DNA of 64,000 nucleotides from Flavobacteriales bacterium. GTDB taxonomy: Bacteria; Bacteroidota; Bacteroidia; Flavobacteriales_F; PHOS-HE28. Below the pieces are notes generated by a model, which saw only the letters and a program-made list of their open reading frames with translations, made no database searches and was not told the DNA's origin. This document shows positions 33,455 through 41,146 of this stretch, one piece after another. Made by a program: the position numbers and the translations under genes. The stretch is taken from positions 1 through 64,000 of the forward strand of contig JAGFIV010000015.1 of the NCBI GenBank assembly GCA_024103275.1. The letters run 5' to 3'. The first letter of the stretch is position 1. Every line of letters starts with the position of its first letter.

Positions 33455-34684
33455 CTACACCAACCTCCCCTCGAACGCCCGCTTCAACACCGCCTGACGC
33501 AAACGACCTGCCTGCAACAACTGTGCGTCGAGAGTGGAGTCCAACTCATCCGTCTTTTGCAGCCGGTCTTCGACGGCCTTCACGATCTGCAACTGGTCGG
33601 TTTTCGGCGGTAGAATGAAATCGAGCACCTTGAAGCGGTTCTTGTTGAGTAGTGGTAGCGTTGTGGCCGATGCGTTGTCCTTGATCTGCTGCTGGAAGAA
33701 TGGCGAGATGCATTGGAAGTAGCCGTACTCAGGAACAAGGCTGTCGTTCGGCACGATAGCATTGATCTGTTGATTGCATGCGCCCGCAACTCGGATCAGC
33801 CCAGTCTTGCCAATCGTAGCACCAATACACGTTACGAGAATGCTCTTCGCAGGGAGCTCTCGTGCCTCTTTCAACCCTGCCTCGGTCAGGCCGTCGATTG
33901 ACTCACTCGTTTCGTAACCCGCTGCTAGGTCTGTGGGCTTATAGAATGGATGGTCCGTACCATAGTAGTCCGCAATGCCCTTTGAAGGAGTGCTGCCTGT
34001 TACGATCTGCCCAACCTCTTCAACAGGGACGACCTTCCAGCCCTTGGGCAATTCCCCTTCCGACAAGTCGGGGTCCGTCAACCTCCCCTCCACCGCCGCC
34101 TTCAACACCGCCTGCTTGTACCGTTTCAACCGGGCCTTGGCCGCCTGCAAGCGCGCCACCCCCGCTTCCAGCCGCCCCAGCTGCCTTTCGATCGCCTCCA
34201 CGATACGACGCTGCTCGGGGAGGGGGGCGACCGGAACAGGAATATTCGACATCGCCCCCTTAGTCAACTTCAACCGAGTTGTCCCTGTGACATAAGGAGA
34301 GTAATCGAGGATGTTCAGGAAGTGCATCAGGTATGCGTTAGGCATCCCACCCTTTGCTCGAAGAACATGGGCATGGTTGTTCACCCAGGATTTCCCGGAA
34401 ATCATATACGCCTTCGCTCGAACTGGGTCCAAGAACGGCGCGCCGTCCTCACCGACCAACACAACCTCTTCATCAATTAGATGCTTGTCGATCCAACCTA
34501 CTTGACCGGTCGCGCCGTAGTAGGGAACATTACCTTGTCGTTTCTCTCGTTCTGCAGCGTTGATTGGCTTTCGCTTGCTGTCAAGGTTGTCCGCTACGAG
34601 CCCCAGTGGCATCCACGACCAACCATTCGGCAGATCCGATTCTGTCACGGTCAAGTCTCTGTCTGTGTTTGCATTGGGTTCCAT
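33455..34684 (-). CDS. hsdS: Type I restriction-modification specificity subunit
   Basis: 409 residues from the ATG at 34684 (alternative 34735). Two target-recognition domains: TRD1 (PNGWSWMPLG, YYGATGQVGWID) and TRD2 (PKGWKVVPVEEVGQ, GSTPSKGIADYYG), each followed by a conserved helix (EQRRIVEAIERQLGRLEAG; KAVEDRLQKTDELDS). It determines the sequence methylated by HsdM and cut by HsdR. The chosen start sits inside a small hairpin stem. Flanked on both sides by a membrane-protein/microprotein module. Confidence 0.93.
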   Translation of the reverse strand: MEPNANTDRDLTVTESDLPNGWSWMPLGLVADNLDSKRKPINAAEREKRQGNVPYYGATGQVGWIDKHLIDEEVVLVGEDGAPFLDPVRAKAYMISGKSWVNNHAHVLRAKGGMPNAYLMHFLNILDYSPYVTGTTRLKLTKGAMSNIPVPVAPLPEQRRIVEAIERQLGRLEAGVARLQAAKARLKRYKQAVLKAAVEGRLTDPDLSEGELPKGWKVVPVEEVGQIVTGSTPSKGIADYYGTDHPFYKPTDLAAGYETSESIDGLTEAGLKEARELPAKSILVTCIGATIGKTGLIRVAGACNQQINAIVPNDSLVPEYGYFQCISPFFQQQIKDNASATTLPLLNKNRFKVLDFILPPKTDQLQIVKAVEDRLQKTDELDSTLDAQLLQAGRLRQAVLKRAFEGRLV

Positions 34685-34744
34685 TGGTACATGTGGCTGG
34701 GCCAATGGAGCCTGAACTGGTGCGGATGTGCACACCAGTTCAGG
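34681..34744 (-). promoter_or_regulatory. Two hairpins at the hsdS translation start
   Basis: Arms CCTGAACTGGTG (34711-34722) and CACCAGTTCAGG (34733-34744) form a perfect 12-bp stem with a 10-nt loop. A second inverted repeat CCATTGG/CCAATGG (34681-34687, 34702-34708) includes the ATG at 34684. No U-tract follows, so it looks more like an attenuator or translational switch than a plain terminator. Confidence 0.55.
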
Positions 34745-34757
34745 TCTCCACTATATG

Positions 34758-34907
34758 CTATTTCTTAGGGTCTGGCGGTGGTGTCGGCCTGGGTGACGGT
34801 TGAGGGAGAGGCGGTGGTGGGACCTTGCCCTCCTGGATCTGTCTGTCCCGAGGCGGTGGTGGTGGCGGTGGTGGTTCTGGGGCCGGTGGTTGTTTCTCGT
34901 CGCTCAT
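34758..34907 (-). CDS. Proline-rich microprotein B (49 aa) with RQIQEGKVP core
   Basis: Too short for ordinary gene callers. Begins MSDEKQPPAPEP, contains eight consecutive prolines, then the core RDRQIQEGKVPP, a Pro-rich tail and a basic end DPKK. Its plan (MSD start, Pro tract, IQEG core, Pro tract, basic end) matches microprotein A at 32786-32929. Its ATG lies inside codon 206 of the upstream membrane-protein frame, and that frame continues over the whole microprotein. Similarity to microprotein A argues that this frame is the translated one. Function unknown. Confidence 0.6.
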   Translation of the reverse strand: MSDEKQPPAPEPPPPPPPPRDRQIQEGKVPPPPLPQPSPRPTPPPDPKK

Positions 34908-35523
34908 TGTTTTGTTTGGTGTTGGTAATTGAATTTGCGGTGACTACTTGCACTTGGTGTACATCTGGTGCTTTGTGGAAGTAGTTGTAGCCAAAGGGGA
35001 AACACGCGAGCGCCATGCACACCAAGCCGAGCACCATGTATCGTTTTGCTGTGAACACATGCTTTGTCTTGCGGTCATTAACTCGCATGTTGTAGTCAGC
35101 GTGTTCAGCAAATTTCTTAATAAGGTGTTTTCGATACTCTTCATCGGCTTGAGCTACGCCATTGCCATACTTCGTGTAATACTTCACTAGATCCTCACGC
35201 CAGTCGAATAACTCTTGTGGATAAGGTACGCCCTTATACTCATATCCCTTAATGAGATCGCTGAATGCACGGATCAACGAGTACACCGAAACCGCAATCA
35301 GTATTGTTGATACGATGGAGAGGCCAATGAAGGTGCCACGTATCCATCCACCTTGCCCATAATCGAAGGTGGTCAGCAGATAGAATGCGATGCTGACAAG
35401 GGCGGTAACTATCGCTATGGGAATACTTAGTGCGTCATTAACAGCGGCTCTCCTTTCATTCTCCGTATTATACAGCTCCTTGTAGAACTCGAACTGATCC
35501 ATCGCTTGTGCGTTCCTCGTCAT
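34765..35523 (-). CDS. Three-TM membrane protein of unknown function with Thr-rich overprinted tail
   Basis: 252 residues from the ATG at 35523. N-terminal helix (FEFYKELYNTENERRAAV), membrane segments at about 31-54, 62-86 and 162-181, and a charged cytoplasmic loop between the second and third (KKFAEHADYNMRVNDRKTKH). Codons 206 onward, read in this frame, give a low-complexity Thr/Gly tail and coincide with the proline-rich microprotein in another frame; the real protein may end near residue 205 in other strains. The sequence is AT-richer than hsdR and hsdM. No family recognised. Confidence 0.65.
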   Translation of the reverse strand: MTRNAQAMDQFEFYKELYNTENERRAAVNDALSIPIAIVTALVSIAFYLLTTFDYGQGGWIRGTFIGLSIVSTILIAVSVYSLIRAFSDLIKGYEYKGVPYPQELFDWREDLVKYYTKYGNGVAQADEEYRKHLIKKFAEHADYNMRVNDRKTKHVFTAKRYMVLGLVCMALACFPFGYNYFHKAPDVHQVQVVTANSITNTKQNNERRETTTGPRTTTATTTASGQTDPGGQGPTTASPSTVTQADTTARP

Positions 35524-35542
35524 CACACCGTCAGCAATTCAT

Positions 35543-36268
35543 TCAGACCATGTGCGCCAGCTCCGGCATCTCATCGTAGGTGCGCCCCTCCAGTTCGCGC
35601 CCGGCGGCCTTCTTGTTGGTGCCGCCCCATTGCTTGAAGAAGAAGGCCACATCGGCCCGGTCGCACTGGTCCTTGATGTCCAGCACCCAATCGGGATCCA
35701 TGGGCCGGGGCTTGCGCCCGCTCTCGCCACCCACGATCACCCAGTCGATCCGGCTCAGGTCCATGTCGGGCAACGGGCCGATCAGTGGCTCACAACTCAG
35801 GAATTTTACGCGCGCACCGGTCTGCCGTAAGGCATCGATGCGGTGGCGCACCCGACCGTCCTCCACGCTCACGCCCATCCACACGTTGTGCGGCCAGGTC
35901 AACAGGCCTTCGCGGTCGTAGCGCAGCAGGACATCGGCCCGCTTGGTGAGCACCTGGAACACGTGCTGTGGGTTGTCCCGCATCACGGCGAACACCTGTT
36001 GGATGAAATCCACCGGCACATCCTTGTGGAAGAGGTCGCTCATGCTGTTCACGAACACCATCTGCGGCTTTTTCCAGGTGTACGGCCGGTCCAGTTCATG
36101 CGGGTGGATGCGCAACTTGAAGCCGTCCTTGTACTTCTCCAGGCCCATGGCCCGCAGGCGTCGGCTCATCACCTCCGCATAGCAGAATTTGCAGCCCGCG
36201 CTCAGTTTGTTGCAACCGGTCACGGGGTTCCAGGTCATCTCGGTCCATTCAATGCTGCTCTGTGCCAT
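35543..36268 (-). CDS. Phage Gp37/Gp68 (DUF5131) family three-Cys-motif protein
   Basis: 241 residues beginning with SSIEWTEMTWNPVTGCNKLSAGCKFCYAE-type sequence: Cys19, Cys26 and Cys29 form the three-cysteine cluster after WNPVTGC, reminiscent of radical-SAM-like iron-sulfur sites. QVLTKRADVLL, WMGVSVED and VIVGGESGRKPRPM are further family blocks. It is the usual partner of TcmP, whose gene ends 3 nt upstream. Despite the name there are no phage genes around. Biochemical role unknown. Confidence 0.9.
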   Translation of the reverse strand: MAQSSIEWTEMTWNPVTGCNKLSAGCKFCYAEVMSRRLRAMGLEKYKDGFKLRIHPHELDRPYTWKKPQMVFVNSMSDLFHKDVPVDFIQQVFAVMRDNPQHVFQVLTKRADVLLRYDREGLLTWPHNVWMGVSVEDGRVRHRIDALRQTGARVKFLSCEPLIGPLPDMDLSRIDWVIVGGESGRKPRPMDPDWVLDIKDQCDRADVAFFFKQWGGTNKKAAGRELEGRTYDEMPELAHMV

Positions 36269-36271
36269 GGG

Positions 36272-37114
36272 TCAGAACATTTGTAGTTGATCGTTGCTGC
36301 CTCGCTGAACCTTGCCGAAGAACTGGGTGCCTAAGGGATGCTTGGAGTAGAACGCGAGATAGTAGATGATGTGACCGGTGCTGATCGAGATTGGTTCCTT
36401 CATTGCCTCGGTCAAGTATCCCAATTTCTTCATGTTGACGTCGAATTCGTCAGCCAAGAACTTGCAAAATCTATGCATTGGATAGTTACCTGCAAGAAAC
36501 TTCTCGCGCCAGTTTGGGTTGCCTGTAAAACGCGCGAGTCGTTCATGGTTCTCTTGCATGTATATTTCACGGTTCCGCTGTCCATCCATCTTCAATGCGT
36601 GCAGCACAAGGATGTCGACCTTTTCCCTAGCGAGCACTTTCATGGTCTCAAAATCGAGATTCAGCGAGAATGGGTCCAGGAAGCAGAAAGTAAGCGTGCC
36701 GCGGTTGTTCGAGAACCTTGGTCTACTCGTTAAAATTTCTTCAATACATGTATTGGCATCCTTGCAGGAATACTGTACAGACACCGAGGGATGTAGTCGC
36801 TGAACTCTCGCCTCCATCGCTTCCATGTTCCGCGGAGAGTAATCGTTCAGGATGTAGTGATCGAAAGCCTTTGGAACACTCATCGAAATCAGACCGGCAT
36901 TCCGCATAATCTGGCCGGTATCCCGGATCTTCACGAAGCCTGGCCCACAGAACAGGTCCATGTAGATCAAGTTCCACTTTCCTTTCATACTGCTTGTGAA
37001 GATGTCACAGTACTTACCCACGAGCTTGTATTTCTTTTGAGCCCATATGCCAACATCCATCAAAGGCAGCCCGTCATTTTCCTCGAACTGTATCGGATTG
37101 AACTTCTTGCCCAT
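36272..37114 (-). CDS. tcmP: Three-Cys-motif partner protein TcmP
   Basis: 280 residues from the ATG at 37114, overlapping the hsdR TGA by one base (TGATG). Contains DLFCGPGF (53-60), resembling a SAM-methyltransferase motif I, and later LTFCFLDPFSLNLDFETM, in keeping with TcmP-family methylase-like proteins. TcmP and Gp37/Gp68 genes travel together in defence islands and on mobile elements; a nucleic-acid-modifying role is plausible but unproven. Lower GC than hsdR, implying a separate origin. Confidence 0.88.
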   Translation of the reverse strand: MGKKFNPIQFEENDGLPLMDVGIWAQKKYKLVGKYCDIFTSSMKGKWNLIYMDLFCGPGFVKIRDTGQIMRNAGLISMSVPKAFDHYILNDYSPRNMEAMEARVQRLHPSVSVQYSCKDANTCIEEILTSRPRFSNNRGTLTFCFLDPFSLNLDFETMKVLAREKVDILVLHALKMDGQRNREIYMQENHERLARFTGNPNWREKFLAGNYPMHRFCKFLADEFDVNMKKLGYLTEAMKEPISISTGHIIYYLAFYSKHPLGTQFFGKVQRGSNDQLQMF

Positions 37115-39909
37115 CACGCCGCCAACGCTTCGTTCAACTCATCAATGATCCCGTCCATGTCCGCCCCGAAAAGCTGGTGCATGCGGGCAAGGCCGCCCTG
37201 CTGGCCCAGGGTGCCCAGTTCCAGGTCGTCGCGGTCCAGGTGTATGCTCTGGGCGATGAAGTCGCGCAGCTGGCGCAGCCAGGCCATCTGCTCCTCGGTG
37301 AACTTCACGTTGCCCGCCTGCTTCCGGAACACCCACTCCTGGAAGTTCTTCCGCACGGTGTCGGCGTAGGGGCGTAGCTCGTTGTCGATCTTCAGTTCGT
37401 AGCGGATCAGGGAAACGAGATCGGTGAGTTGCACCAGCCCACTGCGTTTCCGGCCGGGGTTGTCGGTTGTCAGTTGTTGGTTGTCAGTCGCGCCGGACAA
37501 CTGAGAACTGACAACTGACAACCGCTCATAGGCGTTCCACACCATCTCCAGGCTCAGGTTGTAGGGCGGCGTGCGCAGGGCTTCCACCACTTCCTGCACC
37601 ATGCGGAAGGTGAGCTCCCGGCGGCGGTAGGGCTGGCTGTAGTAGATGCGCAGGGCGGTGAGGGTGTCGCGCTTTTCCTCCAGGAATCGCCTAAAGGTGC
37701 CCAGCACGGCCTGGGCCTTCTCCCGGGCCTGTTCACTGCCACCGGCGTAGGTCACCTCGTCCAGGTTGTGCGTATCGATCACCTGTTCGTATTGCTTGCG
37801 CACGTTCTCCACGTATTCGCGAAAAGCGGCATTGTCGAACACGGCGGTGGCGGCCTTGGGCAGATCGCTGCCGGGATGCGCGGCCACCACGTCGGGGTCG
37901 TGGGCGTCCAACAGGTCGCGCACGACGCGCTGGATGCTGCGGCCACCGGCCTTCTGCTGGAATTCCGCCTTCTCCTTCGGGGCGATCTGCTTCTCCATCC
38001 GCGTGAGGCGGTTGGCCAGGCTGGTGAGGGTGTCGGCATCGCGCTGGCCCATCACCACCCGCATCATCAGGTCCTTCAGGCTCACGCCGGGCAGGCGCTC
38101 CAGCGGGCGGCTGTCGGTCTTGCAGCTCTTGGTCACGCCCACGGCATCCACCAGCACGAAGTGGGTTTTGTTGGTGGTGGCGCTGGGGCTCACCTTGCGC
38201 AGGCTGTCGGCGTCGAGGATGCGGGTGCCGCGGCCCTTCATCTGCTCGAAGTAGTTGCGGCTCTTCACGTCGCGCATGAAGAGGAGGATCTCCAGGGGCC
38301 GCACGTCGGTGCCGGTGGCGATCATGTCCACGGTGACGGCGATGCGCGGGTTGTAGTCGTTGCGGAAGCGCGCCAGCAGGCCCTTGGGGTCCTCCTTGGT
38401 GTTGTAGGTGATCTTCTTGCAGAAGTCGTTGCCCTCGCCGTATTCCTCGCGCACGATGCGGATGATGTCGTCGGCGTGGCTGTCGTTCTTGGCGAAGATC
38501 AGCGTCTTGGGCACCTCGGTGCGGCCGAGGAAGATCTCGGACTCCACGGCGTGCTTGAAGGCGCGGATCACGGTGCGGATCTGGCTGGGGTTCACCACGT
38601 CGCGGTCCAGCTGGGTGCCGGTGTAGGTGATGTCCTCGTCGGCCTGTTCCCAGCGTTTGGCGCGGGTGAGGCGGTCGCGCTTGTCGATCTGCTGCTGCGC
38701 CTGGATGGTGGCGCCCTGTTGGGTGATGCGCGTTTCGATCAGGTATTCGTCGTAGCCCACGTTCACGCCGTCGGCCACGGCCTGTTCATGGCTGTACTCG
38801 CTCACCACGTTCTGGTGGAAGAAGGCGTAGGTGCGGGCGTCGGGCGTGGCGGTGAGGCCCACCAGGAAGGCATCGAAGTACTCCAGCACCTGCCGCCAGA
38901 GGTTGTAGATGCTGCGGTGGCATTCGTCCACGATGATGAGGTCGAAGAATTCCGGTGGATAGGTGGCATTGTAGGCCACGGGGGCCGGTGCGGAGGGAGC
39001 ATCATGATGCGCCCGTACAGATCCCGCCCCGGCCACCGCGCGGGCCACCTCCGCCGCCGATGCCTCGTCGGCCCCTTCGGCCAGCTCCTCGCCCTGCAGA
39101 ATGGAATACATGCGCTGGATGGTGCTGATGCACACCTGCGCGCCGGCATCGATGAAGCTGCTGGTGAGGCGCTGCACGGTGTACAGCTCGGTGAACTTGC
39201 GGCGGTCGTCGTTGGGGGTGTAGCCCTGGAATTCCTGCTCGGCCTGTTCGCCCAGGTTCCTGGTGTCCACCAGGAAGAGGATGCGCCGCATGCGCACGGG
39301 CGGCTTCAGCAGACGGTACACGCTGGTGATGGCGGTGAAGGTCTTGCCGCTGCCGGTGGCCATCTGCACCAGGGCGCGCGGCTTGTTCCGGCTGAGGCTC
39401 TCCTCCAGGTGGGTGATGGCGTTCACCTGGCAATCGCGCAGGCCGGTGGGGTCCAGCGGCGGGAAGCGGGTGAGGCGCGTGCGCAGGCTGTCCTCCTTCA
39501 GCCATTCCTGCAAGGTCTCGGGCCGGTGGAAGCTGAAGACCTCGCGGGCGCGGGGCTTGGGGTCGCGCAGGTCCCAGTGGGTGGTGATCTCGCCGGTGCT
39601 GAGGTAGCAGAAGGGCAGGGTGCTCTGGCCGATGGTCCAGCGCAGCATGGCGGTGGCGTAGCCCTCGGCCTGGTCCTCGTGCATGGTGAACTTTTCCCCT
39701 TCCTCGGGCTTCTTGGCCTCCACCACGCCCACGGGCACGCGGTCCACGAAGAGGATGTAGTCCGCTGGGCCCACGTCGGTGTCGTATTCGCGCACGGCCA
39801 CGCCCAGGGCGGCCGAGGGGTCGAGCGCCTTCTTGTCCTGCACGGCCCACCCGCTCTGCATGAGCAGCCGGTCGATCTGCTCGCGGGCGCGTTGTTCGGG
39901 GGTGGACAT
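37114..39909 (-). CDS. hsdR: Type I restriction endonuclease, R subunit
   Basis: 931 residues, EcoEI-like. PD-(D/E)xK nuclease at the N-terminus (GPADYILFVD with Asp50; GVVEAKK with Glu64 and Lys66), helicase domain with Walker A MATGSGKT (183-190), DECH box (VDECHRSIYN), and motif VI-like QMKGRGTRI; C-terminal helical region binds the MTase. ATP-driven translocation and cleavage of unmethylated DNA. About residues 797-817 are a low-complexity Ser/Gln/Thr insert coded by a palindromic repeat. First gene of the minus-strand island; TACTTTGC lies 22 nt before the ATG. Confidence 0.96.
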   Translation of the reverse strand: MSTPEQRAREQIDRLLMQSGWAVQDKKALDPSAALGVAVREYDTDVGPADYILFVDRVPVGVVEAKKPEEGEKFTMHEDQAEGYATAMLRWTIGQSTLPFCYLSTGEITTHWDLRDPKPRAREVFSFHRPETLQEWLKEDSLRTRLTRFPPLDPTGLRDCQVNAITHLEESLSRNKPRALVQMATGSGKTFTAITSVYRLLKPPVRMRRILFLVDTRNLGEQAEQEFQGYTPNDDRRKFTELYTVQRLTSSFIDAGAQVCISTIQRMYSILQGEELAEGADEASAAEVARAVAGAGSVRAHHDAPSAPAPVAYNATYPPEFFDLIIVDECHRSIYNLWRQVLEYFDAFLVGLTATPDARTYAFFHQNVVSEYSHEQAVADGVNVGYDEYLIETRITQQGATIQAQQQIDKRDRLTRAKRWEQADEDITYTGTQLDRDVVNPSQIRTVIRAFKHAVESEIFLGRTEVPKTLIFAKNDSHADDIIRIVREEYGEGNDFCKKITYNTKEDPKGLLARFRNDYNPRIAVTVDMIATGTDVRPLEILLFMRDVKSRNYFEQMKGRGTRILDADSLRKVSPSATTNKTHFVLVDAVGVTKSCKTDSRPLERLPGVSLKDLMMRVVMGQRDADTLTSLANRLTRMEKQIAPKEKAEFQQKAGGRSIQRVVRDLLDAHDPDVVAAHPGSDLPKAATAVFDNAAFREYVENVRKQYEQVIDTHNLDEVTYAGGSEQAREKAQAVLGTFRRFLEEKRDTLTALRIYYSQPYRRRELTFRMVQEVVEALRTPPYNLSLEMVWNAYERLSVVSSQLSGATDNQQLTTDNPGRKRSGLVQLTDLVSLIRYELKIDNELRPYADTVRKNFQEWVFRKQAGNVKFTEEQMAWLRQLRDFIAQSIHLDRDDLELGTLGQQGGLARMHQLFGADMDGIIDELNEALAA
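37459..37522. repeat. Palindromic GTTGTCAGTTG-type short repeat inserted in hsdR
   Basis: A 64-bp segment made of GGTTGTCAGTTG-type units on the left and their complement CAACTGACAACC on the right around a GC core, able to fold into a hairpin. It is in frame inside hsdR and encodes a Ser/Gln/Thr/Asp-rich patch (SVVSSQLS ... QQLTTDN) between helicase and C-terminal domains. Composition and symmetry are those of dispersed REP/MITE-like elements. Confidence 0.75.
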
Positions 39910-39931
39910 GCGGGGTCGGTCCGGTGAAGCG

Positions 39932-39939
39932 GCAAAGTA
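39932..39939 (-). promoter_or_regulatory. Putative -7 element TACTTTGC upstream of hsdR
   Basis: Close to TAnnTTTG; 22 nt before the hsdR ATG. Likely drives the long hsdR-tcmP-gp37/68-membrane protein-hsdS transcript. Confidence 0.45.
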
Positions 39940-40150
39940 TCAAAGATCCGCCGGTGCGGGCCATTTCCGTGTGGAGCGCCTGCCGCTTGGGTCGTTGGGG
40001 CTGCTTTTCCCACGCCGGAAAGCCTTCTTTTTCGATTCGCTTTTCTCCCATCCCCGCCAGCCGCCGCCCATCCCTTTCCGGAAAAGATCGGAGGAGGGCT
40101 TAGCGTATTTCGTGCCGCCATTCGTCCTCGCCTTTGTGGAGCCCGAACGG

Positions 40151-40711
40151 ATGGAACAGGTCATGACCCGGAGGGAGGGTGGCATCAGCGGTGCGGTGGC
40201 GAAGTATGGGCGGGCGTTGTTCGGCTTCATCCGGGCGCGGGTGCCCACGGATGCCGATGCGGAGGACCTGCTGCAGGACGTGTGGGCGCAGCTGAGCAGC
40301 CAGCCGGAGGTGGAGGCCATCGGGCAGATGAGCGGCTGGCTGTACCGCGTGGCCCGCAACAAGATCATCGACCGCTACCGCAAGGGCCGCACCGAGGCGC
40401 TGGAGGACCTGGCCATGGAGGATGAGGACGGCGAGTGGAGCATGGCCGAGCTGTTCCTGGCCGTGGAGGACGGGCCGGACCTGCGGATGCTGCGCGAGGC
40501 CTTCTGGCTGGAGCTGGAGGACGCTTTGGCCGAGCTGCCTGAGAACCAGCGCCTGGTCTTCGTGCAGAACGAGCTGGAGGAGAAGACCCTGCGCGAGATC
40601 GCTGAGGAGCAGGGCGAGAACATCAAGACCATCATCTCCCGCAAGCGCTACGCGGTGCAGCACCTGCGCGAACGGATGGAGACCATTTACCATGAACTGA
40701 CCGGCCTTTGA
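40151..40711 (+). CDS. ECF-type RNA polymerase sigma factor
   Basis: 186 residues from the ATG at 40151. Sigma2 region DAEDLLQDVWAQL with WLYRVARNKIIDRYR, a short acidic linker, and sigma4 region LPENQRLVFVQNELEEKTLREIAEE...SRKRYAVQHLRERM. A TATTTCG sequence lies about 40 nt upstream (40106-40112). The next gene (27 nt later) is a small membrane protein that could act as its regulator. Longer frame from 39779 is antisense to hsdR and rejected. Confidence 0.92.
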   Translation: MEQVMTRREGGISGAVAKYGRALFGFIRARVPTDADAEDLLQDVWAQLSSQPEVEAIGQMSGWLYRVARNKIIDRYRKGRTEALEDLAMEDEDGEWSMAELFLAVEDGPDLRMLREAFWLELEDALAELPENQRLVFVQNELEEKTLREIAEEQGENIKTIISRKRYAVQHLRERMETIYHELTGL

Positions 40712-40738
40712 ACAACAGGCCACAAGACCGAAAGAACC

Positions 40739-41146
40739 ATGAAACCGTTCCGCCGTTACTGGCTTTTCCCCTTGATCCCGCTCGTCGCCGTCGCGTTCTT
40801 CAGCCTGGTGGTGATGCTGCTGTGGAACGCGATCATCCCCGGCATCACCGGTTGGGCGGCCCTGACCTACTGGAAGGCCATGGGCCTGCTGGTGCTGTGC
40901 AAGATTCTCTTCAGCGGCTTCCCCGGCAAGCGTTGCGGCCCCGGCGGACCGCCCTGGGCGCGGCATCACGGCCACATGCGCACCGCCTGGTGGCGCAACC
41001 TCTCGGAGGAGGAGCGCGAACAGTGGAAGGAGCGCCGCCGCGAATGGCGCGAGAAATGGAGGACCATGAGCCCGGAGGAGCAGGCGCGGATGAAGGCCGA
41101 ATGGAAGGAGCGCTGCCACCACCGGAGGGAAGGGAGCAGTAACTGA
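40739..41146 (+). CDS. Small membrane protein linked to the ECF sigma factor
   Basis: 135 residues: two hydrophobic segments (about 8-32 and 38-58), a Gly/Pro/Arg-rich stretch, and a highly charged C-terminal helix with repeats of EEREQWKERRREWREKW and SPEEQARMKAEW, reminiscent of Spy/CpxP-like or heavy-metal-resistance periplasmic helices. Adjacent to the sigma gene and directly abutting the next gene, so one operon. Possible membrane anchor or sensor for the sigma factor; not proven. Confidence 0.7.
   Translation: MKPFRRYWLFPLIPLVAVAFFSLVVMLLWNAIIPGITGWAALTYWKAMGLLVLCKILFSGFPGKRCGPGGPPWARHHGHMRTAWWRNLSEEEREQWKERRREWREKWRTMSPEEQARMKAEWKERCHHRREGSSN

Noticed and set aside
35543-36268. Prophage signal suggested by Gp37/Gp68 family name
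   Set aside because: No capsid, tail, terminase, integrase or lysis genes nearby; the family is common outside phages with TcmP.
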